Shown here: positions 20,299 to 32,996 of the stretch, one piece after another
How the letters are laid out: each line of letters starts with the position of its first letter
Position numbering within the stretch: the stretch's first letter is position 1
Origin: Pascua guehoae
Taxonomy: Eukaryota; Basidiomycota; Tremellomycetes; Trichosporonales; Trichosporonaceae
Direction of reading: 5' to 3'
Assembly (NCBI GenBank): GCA_001600415.1
Contig: BCJX01000009.1
Coordinates: 354,074 to 418,073 of the forward strand
Length of the DNA: 64,000 nucleotides
Position numbers and translations under genes: made by a program
The notes under the pieces: model-generated
Told to the model about the DNA's origin: nothing
The model's input: only the letters and a program-made list of their open reading frames with translations
The model's database searches: none

Positions 20299-22820
20299 CA
20301 AGGTCTCACCAGCTGGCCCCAGTGGCTGTCCAGTCGACGACCCCTGTTCCGTAGTCATTTGCAGGTCGACGAGTCTGACTTCTCTCGCACGAAGACCATG
20401 AGCACGCGTTTCTCCAATCGCCGATGGGTCGCGTGGATGTATGTCTCAGTTCCTGTTGCAGTTAGCTTTTCTCATGCTTCTCCAAGACACACTCCGCACG
20501 GGTTGGGACATGAGGCGGACGTGCAAAGCCATGAACGGCGCTTCGCTGGTGGTACAGCCAAGCACACGCGTCGAGTGTAAGTTGGTGGCCCACGTGTGAT
20601 CGGAAGGCGGCAAGCTGCAGCATGCGGCATACAATCCGATTCGGATTAGCCGTAGCCGGAGAGCCGTTCTGCAGCAAAGAACCGCGTATTCTGCGGTTCA
20701 GTGAACCCCAAGGAAGGTGAAGCCCAGGGAATGTGGAACGAGTTCGGAACTCAAACCCGTGCCGAACCGGCTGTTCCGGTTCTGGGTCTACGACGACGCC
20801 CAGGTACGATGCATAACCGAGTTTAACCTCGGCAAAGGTGTCGCGCGCCAGATCTCAACTTTCGATTCCTGAGATCCTCGCGCTGTTGCTGTGCATGCAT
20901 GCTCGACACTCACAGCTTGCTTAGACTTTCCCCGCCGGCCGTGTATGCCAACGCCAAGTAGAGTGTCCAAGTGATTGCAGCGAGGAAGAAGCGTAGGGTA
21001 TAAAGGTTGTTTTCTGTATGTGCATGTATGCACCGTGGGTTGCTGGCAGCGCAACATAGCCAGCCGTCAGCATGCTCGTATATGCCAGTGTGCCTTGAGC
21101 GTAGCGCAACACTTCTGTGATCTGGCAAGGAATACCCTACGGGCTTAATGGGGTGATCGGATGTGACAAAGTGAACGAGCAGATCGAGGCCAGGCTAGTG
21201 CCGAAGAGAACATGCTAAACAGAGCACGTTCGGCGCTAGACTCCCAACTACCCTGACCCACTAGCCACTGGGCCGTGACAGGCCAGGCTCGTGGCACTCA
21301 ATTTCCTTCCCTCCCTAAGCCAGGTGGCGTATGCGCTTGGTTGTCTGGACGAATTGAGGCGTGAGAAGTGAGCAATTTTGTCCCGAGCCTCGGAGTCCGT
21401 CGTCAAGTGCATTGCCCATGTTGTTTCATCCTTCCTTATCTAGAAAGCACAAGCGTTCAACGAATCTATGCAGGGTAGTACGGAAGCAGTGCCGATGCCG
21501 TACGCTGTGCCTGCTCTGCTCAGCAGCTGTCTCCCTGGTGCGCTTTGGTGGACCTCACTAACGAGAGAACGTTGCCCAAACGATGGTAAGCATATGAGCT
21601 TACGGCATGCACCATGTTCGCTCTGTTGACATGTGCCTTCAGTTGGCAAGGGTGGAGTTCAGTTGGCAGATCTACGCAGCAAGAGGCATCTCTAGGCGTT
21701 CACGCGATGCGTAACCAGAGGTGGGGGGCCACAAGCAGCATGCTGCAGTGGTGACATGCACCTCGGTGACAAGACCAGTCACCAAGCGTTCAGTTGCCCA
21801 ACAATTCAACTGCCATCCTGCAATCATGCGATCAATCCACCGTGTTATTGGGTGGCGATCCGACATCATTCCTCACGTCTACAATCAACTCGCTCACGCA
21901 TGCACGCACATCGCGCGCGGCCGCGCCAAGCGACTCAAGCTACCCAGCGCCAGCAGGTGACCCTCATCATGAATTGACGTCAGGGTCCGCGACGATCTCT
22001 GAGACAGAGCTATATTCTGTTTCAGATGGTTCATGCTCCACCATCCGCAGCACGCTCAGAGGTGCGATGGACGCGTCCTCCTACAAGGCTTTACGCGCCT
22101 TACGATGAGTGATGCTGCTGCTAGCTGCCGAGTTGCCGCTCTCCAGGCAGCTTACACCACCAAACAAACACACCGTGTTCTTGGCTGTCTAGTAACGAGG
22201 TGTTGATCGAGGAAGGTTATGTCCTTCCTTGCAATGCGGCCTCCGGCCGAGGGACTTTGACGGGCGCAATCGCCCCCAGGTACAGCACCATGCCAAGGTC
22301 TCTCGCACCTCTCCACATCTCCCCAACCCTTAATTTCTCGCACCGGCCAGTGCGTCTCGCACCCATCCAAGGGCGCAAAGGGTCCAAGGGCACATGCACC
22401 ACTAACTGGGGCGATTCCAGCGTTCTGGCCGCAGAGCGCGGTGACTCCCGTGGTGGGGTGAACAGATGGCATGACAGCAGCTCTGCAGTTCATCAGGCTG
22501 GCGGCGACGGGCCGCGACAAACAAGCAGACGATGCGAGATGCCAGACATGGCAACCGGAAACACACACACGCTAGTCGCTCGCACCTGTCGCACCCTGGA
22601 CGTCAGAGCAAGACGCTGAGCATGCCGATGTGATGCCTAGGCATCTCGCCCAAGGATCCAGGTCTGAGGCGACATGATGTGTTGTGTTGATTGTGATGAG
22701 GGAAGGAATGCGCGGTACCGCACAGTACAAGGCAGCCGCCAGGCCACCCGGGCTGCGGGCGGTGCAGGGTTTTCTGTGGCCCGTCGCACCGGACGGCGCC
22801 TTGCCATAGAGGAAGCCATG

Positions 22821-22828
22821 TATATAAA
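22821..22828 (+). promoter_or_regulatory. TATA box of the CPL1-like gene
   Basis: TATATAAA stands about 170 bases before the ATG at 23001 and is followed by a long C/T-rich stretch (22840-23000) typical of fungal core promoters and leaders. This is a positional inference. Confidence 0.5.
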
Positions 22829-23000
22829 CCCGCACCCTCATCCTTTCTTCCCCCCAACAATCTCTCTTTCTCTCATTCTCTCACTCCGTGCCCACCGTTC
22901 ATTCTTTACACACTCCCTTGAGCCTCCCCCCTCTTCTCGCCTTGTCTCCTCTGTAGCGTTCTCCTCCTCCCTCGATCAACCTCTCTCGCCACCTCTCACC

Positions 23001-24334
23001 ATGCGTTCCCTCTTCGCCACCACCGTGGCCGCCCTCGCGCTCGCCGGCTCGGCGTCCGCGGCGACCTGGGTAGGATGCGTAAACAATGCCCCTGGCGGTT
23101 CCGTCAAGACCGCGGCTTCCCAGGGCGCGTGCGATGTGAGTACTATCAAGACCTGGAGTGATCAGTGCTGACCACTGTTCCTCGTTGTTGCCGCCCGTCC
23201 GTCCTCGCTAATTGTCGCCACCACTTCCCTCGGCATCCTTGGACCTTCCCTCACTCTCATCCCTCTTTCCTTTCTTCCTCTTTCTCCCTTCTTCCGTATC
23301 TATATTTCCTCTACCTCCTTCATCCCATTCCCAACCTCATGCTTTCACCTCTCCAGGCTGCGTGCGCCGGCTTCCAGTACAGCTACTTCAAGCAGCCTGT
23401 GCTCGGCGGGACGACGTGCGTGTGTGACGACATGGGCCCTTTCAACACCTGGAGTAGCGCCGCAAGCCCGTCCGGCACTTGTTCTGGTTCCCTCTATTCT
23501 GTGAGTGTGCAACAATGTGGCTCTCATACTTTGACCTGTGCACAAGCTTACACAACAGGTGACCAAGCTCGAGACTACGTTTGCCTACCAGACCTGTGCC
23601 GACGTCTTCGTCCCCGACCTTCGCGACGTTCCCGCCCTTGTGGACGCGCTCTTCTCGGTTACCTCTGTCGAGGCGTGCTTCCAGTCGTGCGCTACCTCGG
23701 AGTACACCCTTCTCTGGCCCAACTCTGGTCTTGCCGCCGGCTGGATGTGCGGTTGCTTCAAGTACGAGCCCTCGAGCGTCAACCTCTTCCAGTGCGGCTC
23801 CCTCAGCTTCTACCTCTTCTCCCACTCTGCCGCCGAGGCCTCGCAGGGCCTTGCTCGTCGTTCTCGTGCCACAGCCCGGGCCATCAAGTCTGACTGCCCG
23901 TACGGCTTCGACGCTTGCCTCATCAGCGAGGATGTCGACAACCGCTACGAGTGCCTCGACACTGCCAACGAGCTCTGTGAGTTGGCCCCCAACCGTGTTG
24001 AAGACTATGCTGACTTTTAGACTCGTGCGGCGGCTGCATCCACGGCTCGTACGGCAACACTTCGGTCATCTCTCACTCCCAGGGTGTCAAGTGAGTTTCC
24101 ACCTTCCCTCATCTCATCCTTCCTCTACCATTTACCTTTGACACAAGCTAACACGTCAGCTGCGAGGGTCTCCAGGGCGTCAACCCTCACGCCGTCACTT
24201 GCCAGCGTGGCCAGTGCCGCGTCTCGTCGTGCCGCCGCGGCTGGCGCGTCTCGAGCGACAACACCCACTGTGTCCGTCGCGGTTCCTCGGCTCACTTTGC
24301 CATCGAGGCGGGCGAGGTCATCCTCGGTCTCTAA
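23001..24334 (+). CDS. secreted WSC-like / CPL1-like domain protein
   Basis: Five exons (23001-23135, 23357-23500, 23559-23976, 24021-24090, 24160-24334) give 313 residues. Residues 1-20 are a signal peptide. Residues 22 to about 95 and about 100-185 are two Cys-patterned blocks resembling WSC carbohydrate-binding domains (WVGCVNNAPGG, TTCVCDD, CFQSCATSEY, WMCGCF). A dibasic RR near residue 200 could be cut by a Kex2-type protease. The C-terminal about 95 residues match the CPL1-like domain: CPYGFDACLI, YECLDT, SCGGC, then the cysteine series ending VSSCRRGW and CVRR. That domain is known from basidiomycete secreted proteins, among them Cryptococcus CPL1, which affects capsule and host interaction. 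Here only the domain is shown, not that role. No membrane segment or GPI signal is visible. The first intron is long (221 nt) and C/T-rich. Confidence 0.86.
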
Positions 24335-25860
24335 GGGTGTCTGCAACCGATTCGAGTCGGAAGAGTGTAGATGCCGGCGGGTGCAGCCGGTATTAATGGA
24401 CTTTCACGTACCCATGGACAGTATTCACATGTAGTTTGTCAACAAGAAAACGATGCACGCGGAGGCGTCACGTTGCATAGTCTAGATGCCAGTGGTCGTT
24501 TTACATGGGTGCAGGTGCACGACTGCATTTTACAACTGGAACAGTTGGGTCACCGGGAAGTTTGGGTAGAGTCCACATTTTTTTCTGGTGTATCCCAACA
24601 TGATACCTCTCGCTTGCTGCCGTCTGGCCGTCTGGCGGGTCTGGCTCTGACCCCAAAAAAACTCAAAGCCATGTGCCCTCATGCGGCCTCATGTGTATTG
24701 TGCAACGTCGCCTCACGATAGGAACCAGCTGTTGAGCCGCATCGAGTACTGTCTCGTGGTAGGTCCAGGCGACACGGAACACTCATGGTGGCTTTACGTC
24801 GCCGAGCAGCGTCTCCCACAAAGGGGATAATCGAGAATGCACAGTACGCTCCGCTTCAGGATCCACAAAGTCACCCGCGCCAACCAGCCGCACACACCAA
24901 GAAACGCACGGCCAGAATGTTCTGGACAGCAAGACCATCGTCGCCACGCCCTAGTCCCAAAACAGCAACTGCTCCACACACTATATCACTTTGGTCCTAC
25001 GTCAGGTGACGTCCACGAACACGCACGAGCCATGTCGGCCACCAACGATCGCTCATATATCACGAGTTGAATGGAGTTGTATTAAAGCAAAGGCAGTGGG
25101 TGGCGGGTGGCGTGTGGCATGTGGCGTGGAGCAAGTGGCGCGTGGCGTGCGGCTAGCCTGTGGGGCGTGGCGGCCTCCATCCTCAATAACAATCAACAGT
25201 ATTCACAACGACGAAAGGAAAACGATCAGGCGCAAACGGTGCATTCTTCGGGGCCGTCGGTTGGTGGCAGGGTGGCGGAATTGGGGGCGGGCGATAACCG
25301 CGGTTGACTCGGTTGACCAAGACGGCAAATGGTCTCCGCAGCTTGTGGCTACTTGTAGCTGTGGCTGCTGCAATGCGGATGCTTCGACGACATAGTGGCT
25401 TCTCGTCCTAGTTTATGATCGGCCAAGGTCAAGGTCAGCATCAAGGTCAACAACAGCCGGCGTCTCTTCTGTTGATCAGCTCTTGTTTGGGGTACACGGC
25501 ACAGTGGACGACAGCTTCGCCCGCGGGCAACTGAGGGTTGAGCCCTCTGGCACAACTTCCACTCACTTTCCCCTCCTCCCGCTCTTCCTCCATCCACTTC
25601 CTCTCCTCGTCGTCCTCCACGGTCTTCCTCTCCTAGTCCCCCTCCCGTTCCCCGCCTCCGCCCCCTTCCCCTCCTCGTTCCCCGCCGTCCTCCCCTTCTC
25701 CTTGTCCCCCACGCCCTCTCCCCTTGTCCCCCATCTCCTCCACTTCTCCCTTTCTCCACACATACCCGCACATCCCATATCTCCCCACACCCCCAGCATG
25801 GCCCGTCCTCGTTGCCCCTCGAGCAGCAACACCTCAAAAAGGCTGCAGATATGCACATGC
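24335..25860. other. intergenic, no convincing gene
   Basis: About 1.5 kb with a degenerate gtggc(g/a)tg repeat at about 25095-25165 and a strongly C/T-rich plus strand at about 25560-25800. No gene is seen. A run of five A at 25836-25840 is the likely Pol III terminator of the next tRNA (minus strand). Confidence 0.5.
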
Positions 25861-25959
25861 TGTCCGAACCGAGAATCGAACTCGGGTTTTGGGATCGCCG
25901 TCTCGTTCGAGACTCATACCATATGAGACCCACGCCCTGACCGACTAGACTATTCAGAC
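25861..25959 (-). tRNA. tRNA, probably Met (CAU, elongator), with intron
   Basis: A 99-nt sequence folds as a tRNA on the minus strand. The acceptor arm GTCTGAA/TTCGGAC pairs (one G-T), the D arm is GTCT/GGGC with GG in the loop, and the T arm CCGAG-TTCGATT-CTCGG is perfect. The anticodon loop begins C-T-C-A-T-A, giving CAU after U33. An intron of about 25 nt follows position 37 and can pair with the anticodon (CTCAT with ATGAG). The anticodon stem TGGGT/ATCCC has one mismatch, so the exact intron ends and identity are less sure. A TTTTT terminator lies about 20 nt downstream. Confidence 0.65.
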
Positions 25960-26498
25960 GATGCACAGTGTCCTCTGTTGGAATTTTTCCCGTATAGCAA
26001 AAGGGTTTCGATGTTGTTGAGCGGCCAGAGTTGTATTCCAACATCCTCCTATGGTTTCAGAACGTGTCGTAGTCCATTCCCATGGGATTAGGCTTAGAGG
26101 CTTGATTCTGTTGTATTGGTGTGACGTCGCGCTATCCCAAGCCGAACGGGAGAGGCTGTGTCATGTCACAATGCGCCATACCGAGGGTGTGGCAAGGGAA
26201 GTGGGTGGCTCAAGAAGCGCGTGGTGAGGAGAGAGGTTTGGATACTGAACCGGGGGCCGTTGGTAGCCAGGAAATGTCAAGTGAACGTTCAGGTTATCGC
26301 ACTCGCATGGGCAGTGCTGTGACTCGCCCTCGACCCATGGCATCTACGTCCGTCCACACTCGTTCACTTCCGTCCTTGCATCTCCTCACCTCACGGTTCT
26401 CCTCGCCCCACGTTCCCCACCCCTCCTTCCCCTCTCCAAGTCCCTTGCTCCCTCCTCTCCTCACCATCCAAAAAGTCGCGTCGCATCGCGACGCGTCC
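25960..26498. other. spacer between two tRNA genes
   Basis: No gene is seen. The 3' flank of tRNA-Phe carries TTTTT on the minus strand (26470-26474). Confidence 0.55.
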
Positions 26499-26588
26499 TG
26501 GAGCCAGGGCGGATCGAACGCCCGACCGTACGAACACCAAGAACCAGGCGGCTTCAGTCGTACGCTCTCCCAACTGAGCTATGTCTCC
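26499..26588 (-). tRNA. tRNA-Phe (GAA), copy 1, with 17-nt intron
   Basis: A 90-nt cloverleaf: acceptor GGAGACA with TGGCTCC (one mismatch), D arm GCTC/GAGC, anticodon stem TACGA/T(C)GTA, loop C-T-GAA-G, T arm GGGCG-TTCGATC-CGCCC. A 17-nt intron sits after position 37. The exons are identical to the copy at 46838-46927. A Pol III terminator of five T follows about 25 nt downstream. Confidence 0.93.
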
Positions 26589-29500
26589 GTGGACATTTGG
26601 GCGGGCTCGTGTGCCGCCGCGGCGTCGCGGCGTGGCCGCTGTTCGGCCTGATCGGGGCAGAGGGGCGGCGTGGCTTGGGGCGGAGTATGGCGTGGTCTTG
26701 GAGATTGGGTGGGTGACGGGGTGGTAAATGGCAAGTATGTCAGGAGCACTAATGGACGCCGAGTGGAATAGAAGACAGGGGGGTAGACTGAGGGCAACAG
26801 TTTGCAGCTGGACACCTGACCCCAGCGAGCCACAGTGAGGCATCGCATCTCCTCAGCTTGATCAGCTGCAAGGCCATAGGCGTATGCGTCGGGGCTGCAG
26901 AGACTCAAGGTATTCAAGACTCACGACAGTCAAAGCAATGCTCGCGTGTGCTTCTGCCCCCCACCCACCCACCCACTCCCCCCCGGCCCCCGCGGAGGAT
27001 TCGCAACTGCGATCACTGGCCATGGGTGATATCATCTCCCACTGACAATTTGTGTCTGAAAGGGGCTGAGAAACGCATCTATGCCTTGTCCCCGTGTTCA
27101 TGGAACGGGCTGCAGTCCCTCGCCAACCAAGCGCAATGTGGTGGCTTTCGTGTGTGATCCAAGACAATCCGAAAGGCATAGGCTTCTGGCTGTGTCGTGG
27201 TCAATATGACTGATTCTCAATGATGCTCTGATCTGATTGCAGCCCCATGCGGATACTCATCCTGCCACAGTTACAGTGTCACCACACTTACGAGCATACG
27301 GTCACGATACACATACCAATTCACATCGTCAATCGCAGCTCGCAATCGGGGCTAGCCCGCGGGCATGGCCTTGAATATCGCGACACGACCCTGTCCGATG
27401 TCCAGGTTGTGTGCACTGATAGCTGCTCGCGCTCCGGCCTTGGTTGGCAGTGTAAGCCAGGCGATCCAGGCGACCCCGATCCCATAGGCTTGTCGTTCCA
27501 ACAGCAAAGAGATATCGGGGTGAACGCTCCCTGTAGCTGATGTAGATCACTTGGCTACCACGTGACTTGCCTTCCAGTTTACACCCGTGACCCCTCCAAA
27601 GATGCACGTTACATGCGCGCGCTACAAGGTATGTATAAACGCAATGTGATGTGGGTCCCCGAGGCATTGCGACCGAAGCAGGCTGGTCTGGGTGCGCGCA
27701 TGAGAAGCAACTTGGGACACGAAACACGCAACGATCGTCAGTAGGATCACAAGGACAGTCGGTTGGACTCCACCTTACATCATCGGGCTTTTTCGTCACC
27801 TCATGTGCTGTGTGGGAGGGGTTCGTGCTGGGTGGCGGATGGCTCCTTATCTGCAAGATTGTCACGGTGTGTGGGAACCTGTGGAACCCATGGCAGAGAA
27901 TAGGGCGAGGTGCAGGTTATTCTGACCAAACAGCTCGGCGAGAGCCCCGACCAGGGGAGTGAGGAGAACAGTGTACGGCCCCGACATCGCTCGAGTGCGT
28001 GCAGGCTTGTGCTTGTCGGCGACAGGTTGATGGTGGCCAGGACGGGACATTGAGGGCGAAGACTGCACCAAGCGCCAACGTCATCTGCGTCATGCGTCAA
28101 AGCGTTCACCGCATTGATATTTCCTATCGCTGGCCATTCCGATGTACCACAGACATCTACCATGTGCTTCAGAGTGTCGGTATCAAGTAACGCAGGCTCA
28201 GCTGTTGTCCCGCGTCCTACAGCCTCGCGAGCTTGCGATCCAGCGCTCCAGCGAGCATAGCAGAGAGCGCGCGTTTCCAAGTTGGCAAAAGGCACAGATA
28301 TATTAAGGGCGTCCACCGCCCTTTTGTCCCGTTCCGCGTACCGTCCCAGATCGTTGGTGCCTTGGGGGGCCGCCGGGGCCACATCCGGGTCAGGGGCAAT
28401 GTCTCCGCATGGACTCTTGGGACGTTGTTTATGCACAGCAACCTACGCTGACCTCCCCATCCATAGAGGTCTCTCACGCTCAAATATCCCCAAGTTAGGG
28501 ATCAAACGCACATGTGTTCCCAAGTGGGACACGAGTATGGCAACGACGCCCAATGGATGGGACGGCGCGTCGGACCCCGGTCTGCGTCAAATGCACACCA
28601 ACCCCCCTGTACCTACTGTACGCAAAGACGCGTTTCAGCCTACAAAGTCTCCCAGTTCTCGCCCCGAATGGGCCTGGCCTCGTCGATGGTGGTGTGGGCC
28701 ACGCCACCAAGGCAGGACTGCAGGCTGTGCCTTTGTCCTCAGTGTCCTCGTCATGATGCAGCACTGGGCGCCTCTTCCACGAGGCGATAACGCCCACTGG
28801 CGTAAGCAGTGCCGCCCTCGGCTTGGGTTGTAGAGCCGGGCAAGACCGAGGAGGACACAAGTGGCAAGTGGCAAGCGGTGCATGCCGACATCCCGTGCCT
28901 TTGCTGCTTTGGCCGTGTTGTTGCTTCGAGGGTGGACGGAGGCGCGCTTTAAGACAGCCAAGAGAGCAACAGAGCATCTCGAGCACGAGAGGGCCAATAA
29001 CGTGGTGGATCGAGACTCCAAACTGCCGCACTGGTCTGGGGGTGCACGGGGTCCCAGTCGTCGCTCCTTTGTGGGCCGTAAATAGACTTTGAGCATGGTC
29101 AATCTGCACAAACGAGATGCACCCATACATACATACACATGGCCAGTACGCCGCAGCTGCACTGCAATACTGGCCGCCCGTGTCCACTTGATCATGCAGA
29201 CTGCGCAGGTTTTGACGAGAAGAGCCGTCATGCATGGCGCTCCCGAGTTGCCCTGCCATGCCCCTTCAGGAACTCGGCGGGCCCACTGTCGTCTGCACTT
29301 CTTGCAGCAGTGGTAAACGCCTTTTCCCTGAAATCCAAAACGTTTATACGTCACATTGCCCTTTTTTCGCATACGCGCAAGAGGCACACCAGGCCAGAAT
29401 CCTTGGCTGGCTTGCCGTTTGCCAGAGAGGATCGAGGATCAGGGCCATCCCAAGTCGCACCAAAACAACCTCAAGCGCTCGCGTTTATCGGATCACCCTG

Positions 29501-30080
29501 GGGCAGACAACCCATCCCCCCCGATTTCGTTGTAAACGGGGGGGGGGGGCATGCAGGGCGCAGAGGGACCGGAAGGGACCAGTTCCCTTTTAAACCCTAC
29601 TCCCCCCTCCATTCCTGGGCATGCCGACCCCGACGGCGTACAGCGTACTGTGTGCAGTCCAAAACAGCCAAGCCCAAAGTCGAGTGAGCACTGGGGGGGC
29701 GTCTTTACAGTCTTTCTCTGCCCTTCTTCCCTGCGTCTGATCCGCGCCACGGTTCCGCACTAACCATTCACTCGCTTCAGGTGGGTAAGTAGGGGCTCGC
29801 TCGCTCGCTTGGGCATCGCTTTGTTCACTCGACGGGCACCACCACGCTCTGTCCTCTCTGTCTCTGTCGCTCCTTCCTCGCTCTCTCTCTCTCTCTCTCT
29901 CACCACTCTGGCCAGGCAGAACATTGCTCTCGCATCATTACCGCCCCCGCTTGTATCATCCCTTCCTCACTTTTACACCCACTCTTGCACCTCCCCTCAT
30001 CATCCTTTACTTGCGCGACGACACCGACCGCGCGACTCGGACGCGAAACCGCGACACACGGTGCAACGCCGCCCTTGACC
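26589..30080. other. gene-poor stretch, 3.5 kb
   Basis: Many short frames, none with motif support. A run of 12 G lies at 29538-29549. From about 29820 the plus strand is CT-rich, including a (TC)n tract at about 29880-29900, and is probably the promoter and leader of the gene at 30081. Confidence 0.5.
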
Positions 30081-32257
30081 ATGCCATCAACAACATCTTA
30101 CCGCCGCCGCCGGCGCGTCGCTGCCCGAAGCCTCGCCGCGCTGGTTCCTCTTGCCCTTGTGGGCTCTGCCAAGGCCGAAGACGTTTTCTACAGGTACCAG
30201 CTGTGGGACCCGGCGCCGGTGCTGCAATACCTGGGCGACTCGACGAGCGACCCCAACCAGGGTTGGAATCAGTCGTACAGCGGATCGCCTGTGGGCAACT
30301 ATGTTGCCGGCCAGTCGCTCGGGCAGAACATTTCGTCGCACACGACGACGTACAGCGGTGGCAAGATGTTTATCACGACTGTCGCTCAAAACGTCTACTT
30401 TCGGGGACTGGGCGAGGGAAAGATTGATGTCATCTTGGACGAAGACTCGCTGCAGCCGGCGCGAGGCGGCGTGACTCTGGATCAAAAGACGCAGGTGGAC
30501 CCCGCAGAGCCGCCCCTCCTTGGACAGGTCTCGTCTACGATCTTTGCCAACCACAAGTTCTCGCTGCAGTTCACCGAGGCTGGGTTTGGGTTTGTTTCGA
30601 TCGAGAGAGTCGACGTCGATGTGGTCGTTGGCGGAACAGGGTAGGTCTATGCGCGCGCGCGCGCCAAGTGCCAATGTACACTGCTGATACCTTCCCTCCA
30701 GGTCATCAAACACGTCCACTGTCGACAACTTTATCATCGACCCGAGTTCGGCGGCGATTTTCCCAAACGTCACGACCGCTGGCGGCGCTTGGGGTGTGTC
30801 CACCGAGACATGCGACGGCACTGTCAACTGCCGCGACGACCCCAAAGAGGCCACATACGCTTGGACCAATGTCAAGGGTGCGAGCCTCGAGTTTAACGTG
30901 CCAGCCAAGGCGTCGTTTGTTGCGCTTCACGGTCCAGTCGGCGCCGATTTCGGCCAGTACTCTGTGACTCTGGACCCAGCCCCATACGCTGGTGACAACC
31001 CGTACAGGAACACGCCAAAGAACCGGTACAACGACCTCGACCAGTGCATGTACCTCATGTCGCTCGACCCCAAAGTCCAGTACAAGATTACGCTCAAGAA
31101 CGAGGGGACCAACAAGGTCGGACTCGGGAGGGCACACTTCCTTTTACACGAGACGTGAGTTGCGGCCGAACACATTGAAGAGTGGCTGACACTGGGAGTG
31201 GTGAATATGGCAGCAACAGTGACAAGGCCTCCATGTCTGGTGGAGTCCAGGGGGACAACAACAATTCGGGGAGCAGCTCGTCCAAGAGCAATGCTGGTGC
31301 GATTGCTGGCGGTGTGGTGAGTGCTTTTCCGACGAGAATGGAACTGGTGCACCGCCTCAAGGGGGGGGGGGGGGGGGGGGGGGCGCCGTTTCGAACTCTT
31401 GTCTGACCAAGCAGGTGGGTGGACTTGCGGCTCTCGCCGCGATCGGTGCCATCATCTTCTTCTGCCTTCGCCGCCGCAGTCGCAGCAACAACAATGCCAA
31501 CAGCTCGGAAAAGCCTGGAGGCAACGACGGGTCGCGTTTCGAGATTGAGGCAAGCAGTGACATTGGTGGTAAGTTTACTGGCGAGCCCGCCAAGCCGCCT
31601 GATACTGACTGCTCAGGTTCATCCACACCCATGTTAGCAACCGACTACAACGACCGCCACCACACCATTACGCCGTACAATATGCCACCGCAGGTCCCGT
31701 CCCCACTCGCCAACAACAACATGAACAACAACTCGGCCCACAGCCCATACCCCGAGTCGTCGTACGGAGGGACCGCGTTTGGCGAGACTTCTTACCCGCC
31801 TGCGCCCGTGTCTGCCACGGCCTTGGCGGCCATGAACAAGGGTCAGCGCGAGCAAATCGCGACCCAGCAGTACCACGCCTTCAGCGACTCGGGCATGTCG
31901 AGCCCACCATCGTCGGCCGCACCCTTTATGCATGGCGCCCTGTCAAGCGGCGCGCCATCCGAGTTTGGACGACCCGACTCGTCGGCACTGTACGGTTCCG
32001 GTTCGGTGCAGACGTCGCTGTCGGCCTTTATCGCCAACGACAACACGCCAAGTGCCGCCAACGAGGAGCAGGATGCTGGCCGCGTGTATGCGCCCGAGGA
32101 GAGCGTGCCGCCCCGCTACAACCCCGAGTGGGTCAACGAGGGCCGCCGTCCGCCGGGGCCATCGGGCTCGAGTCCTCTCAACCCGTCGCAGACGACTACC
32201 CAGCACGGATTCCCCGGCGATACCAAACCACCCCTGCCGCCCGGTGCTGCCCACTAG
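30081..32257 (+). CDS. single-pass type I membrane protein, unknown function
   Basis: Five exons (30081-30640, 30702-31154, 31214-31316, 31415-31568, 31617-32257) give 636 residues. An N-terminal signal (residues about 12-32, after an Arg-rich start) is followed by an extracellular region of about 335 residues with several NxS/T sites and beta-sandwich-like alternation. A Ser/Asn/Gly-rich linker leads to one membrane span (GGLAALAAIGAIIFFCL), then the stop-transfer RRRSRSNNN. The cytosolic tail of about 240 residues is low-complexity, rich in Ser, Pro, Asn, Tyr and Gln. This layout resembles fungal cell-surface sensor or mucin-like proteins, but no named ectodomain is recognised. The third intron carries a run of 23 G (31361-31383). 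The gene is convergent with the secreted protein gene at 32997. Confidence 0.8.
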
Positions 32258-32996
32258 AGTGTGCGAGTGCGCTACGGGACCATGGACAATCATACGTACA
32301 GGAGTTGAGTACACCATTTTCCGCTTCTGTTTTTATAACATGGCACGTTTGTGTTCCATAATGCAGGTTTGTAGTGTCTGTGACGCGAGTGTGAGGATAG
32401 AGCCGCATAGCAAAGGGGTAGTCGATAGCTATTAGGAGCGGGATTACATATCCTCACCGAGTGGGAGGGTACCCAGCTACAGTTTTGTTCTGTACCCTGA
32501 CAGTGTCCCTAACCCTGTTTCTCCTTTGTTGGAACTTGTCGTCGGAAAACCTTTGTTATGCTCCTGGAACCCAAAGATCAAAGATGGGGACCATTCATTG
32601 TCCTCTGAGCGCGGCATCAGAGTACTGTACCCTGGTGGCGTTGATGGGGGTGTGGGTGTGTTTGCCTGGACAATGGCAAGCATTAAGGTTGCACTACGTC
32701 CTGAAGTGGGGACAGATTTTGACTGATTGTGAGCACCTGAGCGCGATTGACATGGGCGTCAGAGTGGCCTTATGAGTGGCCTTATTGACACCCCAGAGCA
32801 GCATGGCCCCTTTTGTTGGGCTACCTGCAGCTGCCTGGCCACTGGAACTAGGAGAGGTAAGCAGCCACGGCCAGGGATATAGAGTTGGGGGTCGGGTTGG
32901 AAGCAGTAATGAGCGCCCGTCGTGCAGCGTCGCCATTTACAGTATGGATATGGCCGAGGACAATGTCACATGTAACAAGACTATAAAGAGGCGACA
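32258..32996. other. intergenic between convergent genes
   Basis: 740 bases of shared 3' region. No gene is seen. Confidence 0.55.

Larger units (their letters stand above)
19283..23000. other. gene-poor stretch, 3.7 kb
   Basis: Composition looks less GC-rich than the flanking genes. No family motif is found in any frame. One short coding-like frame at 20122-20298 is listed separately. The last 170 bases hold a TATA box and a CT-rich leader of the next gene. Confidence 0.5.
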
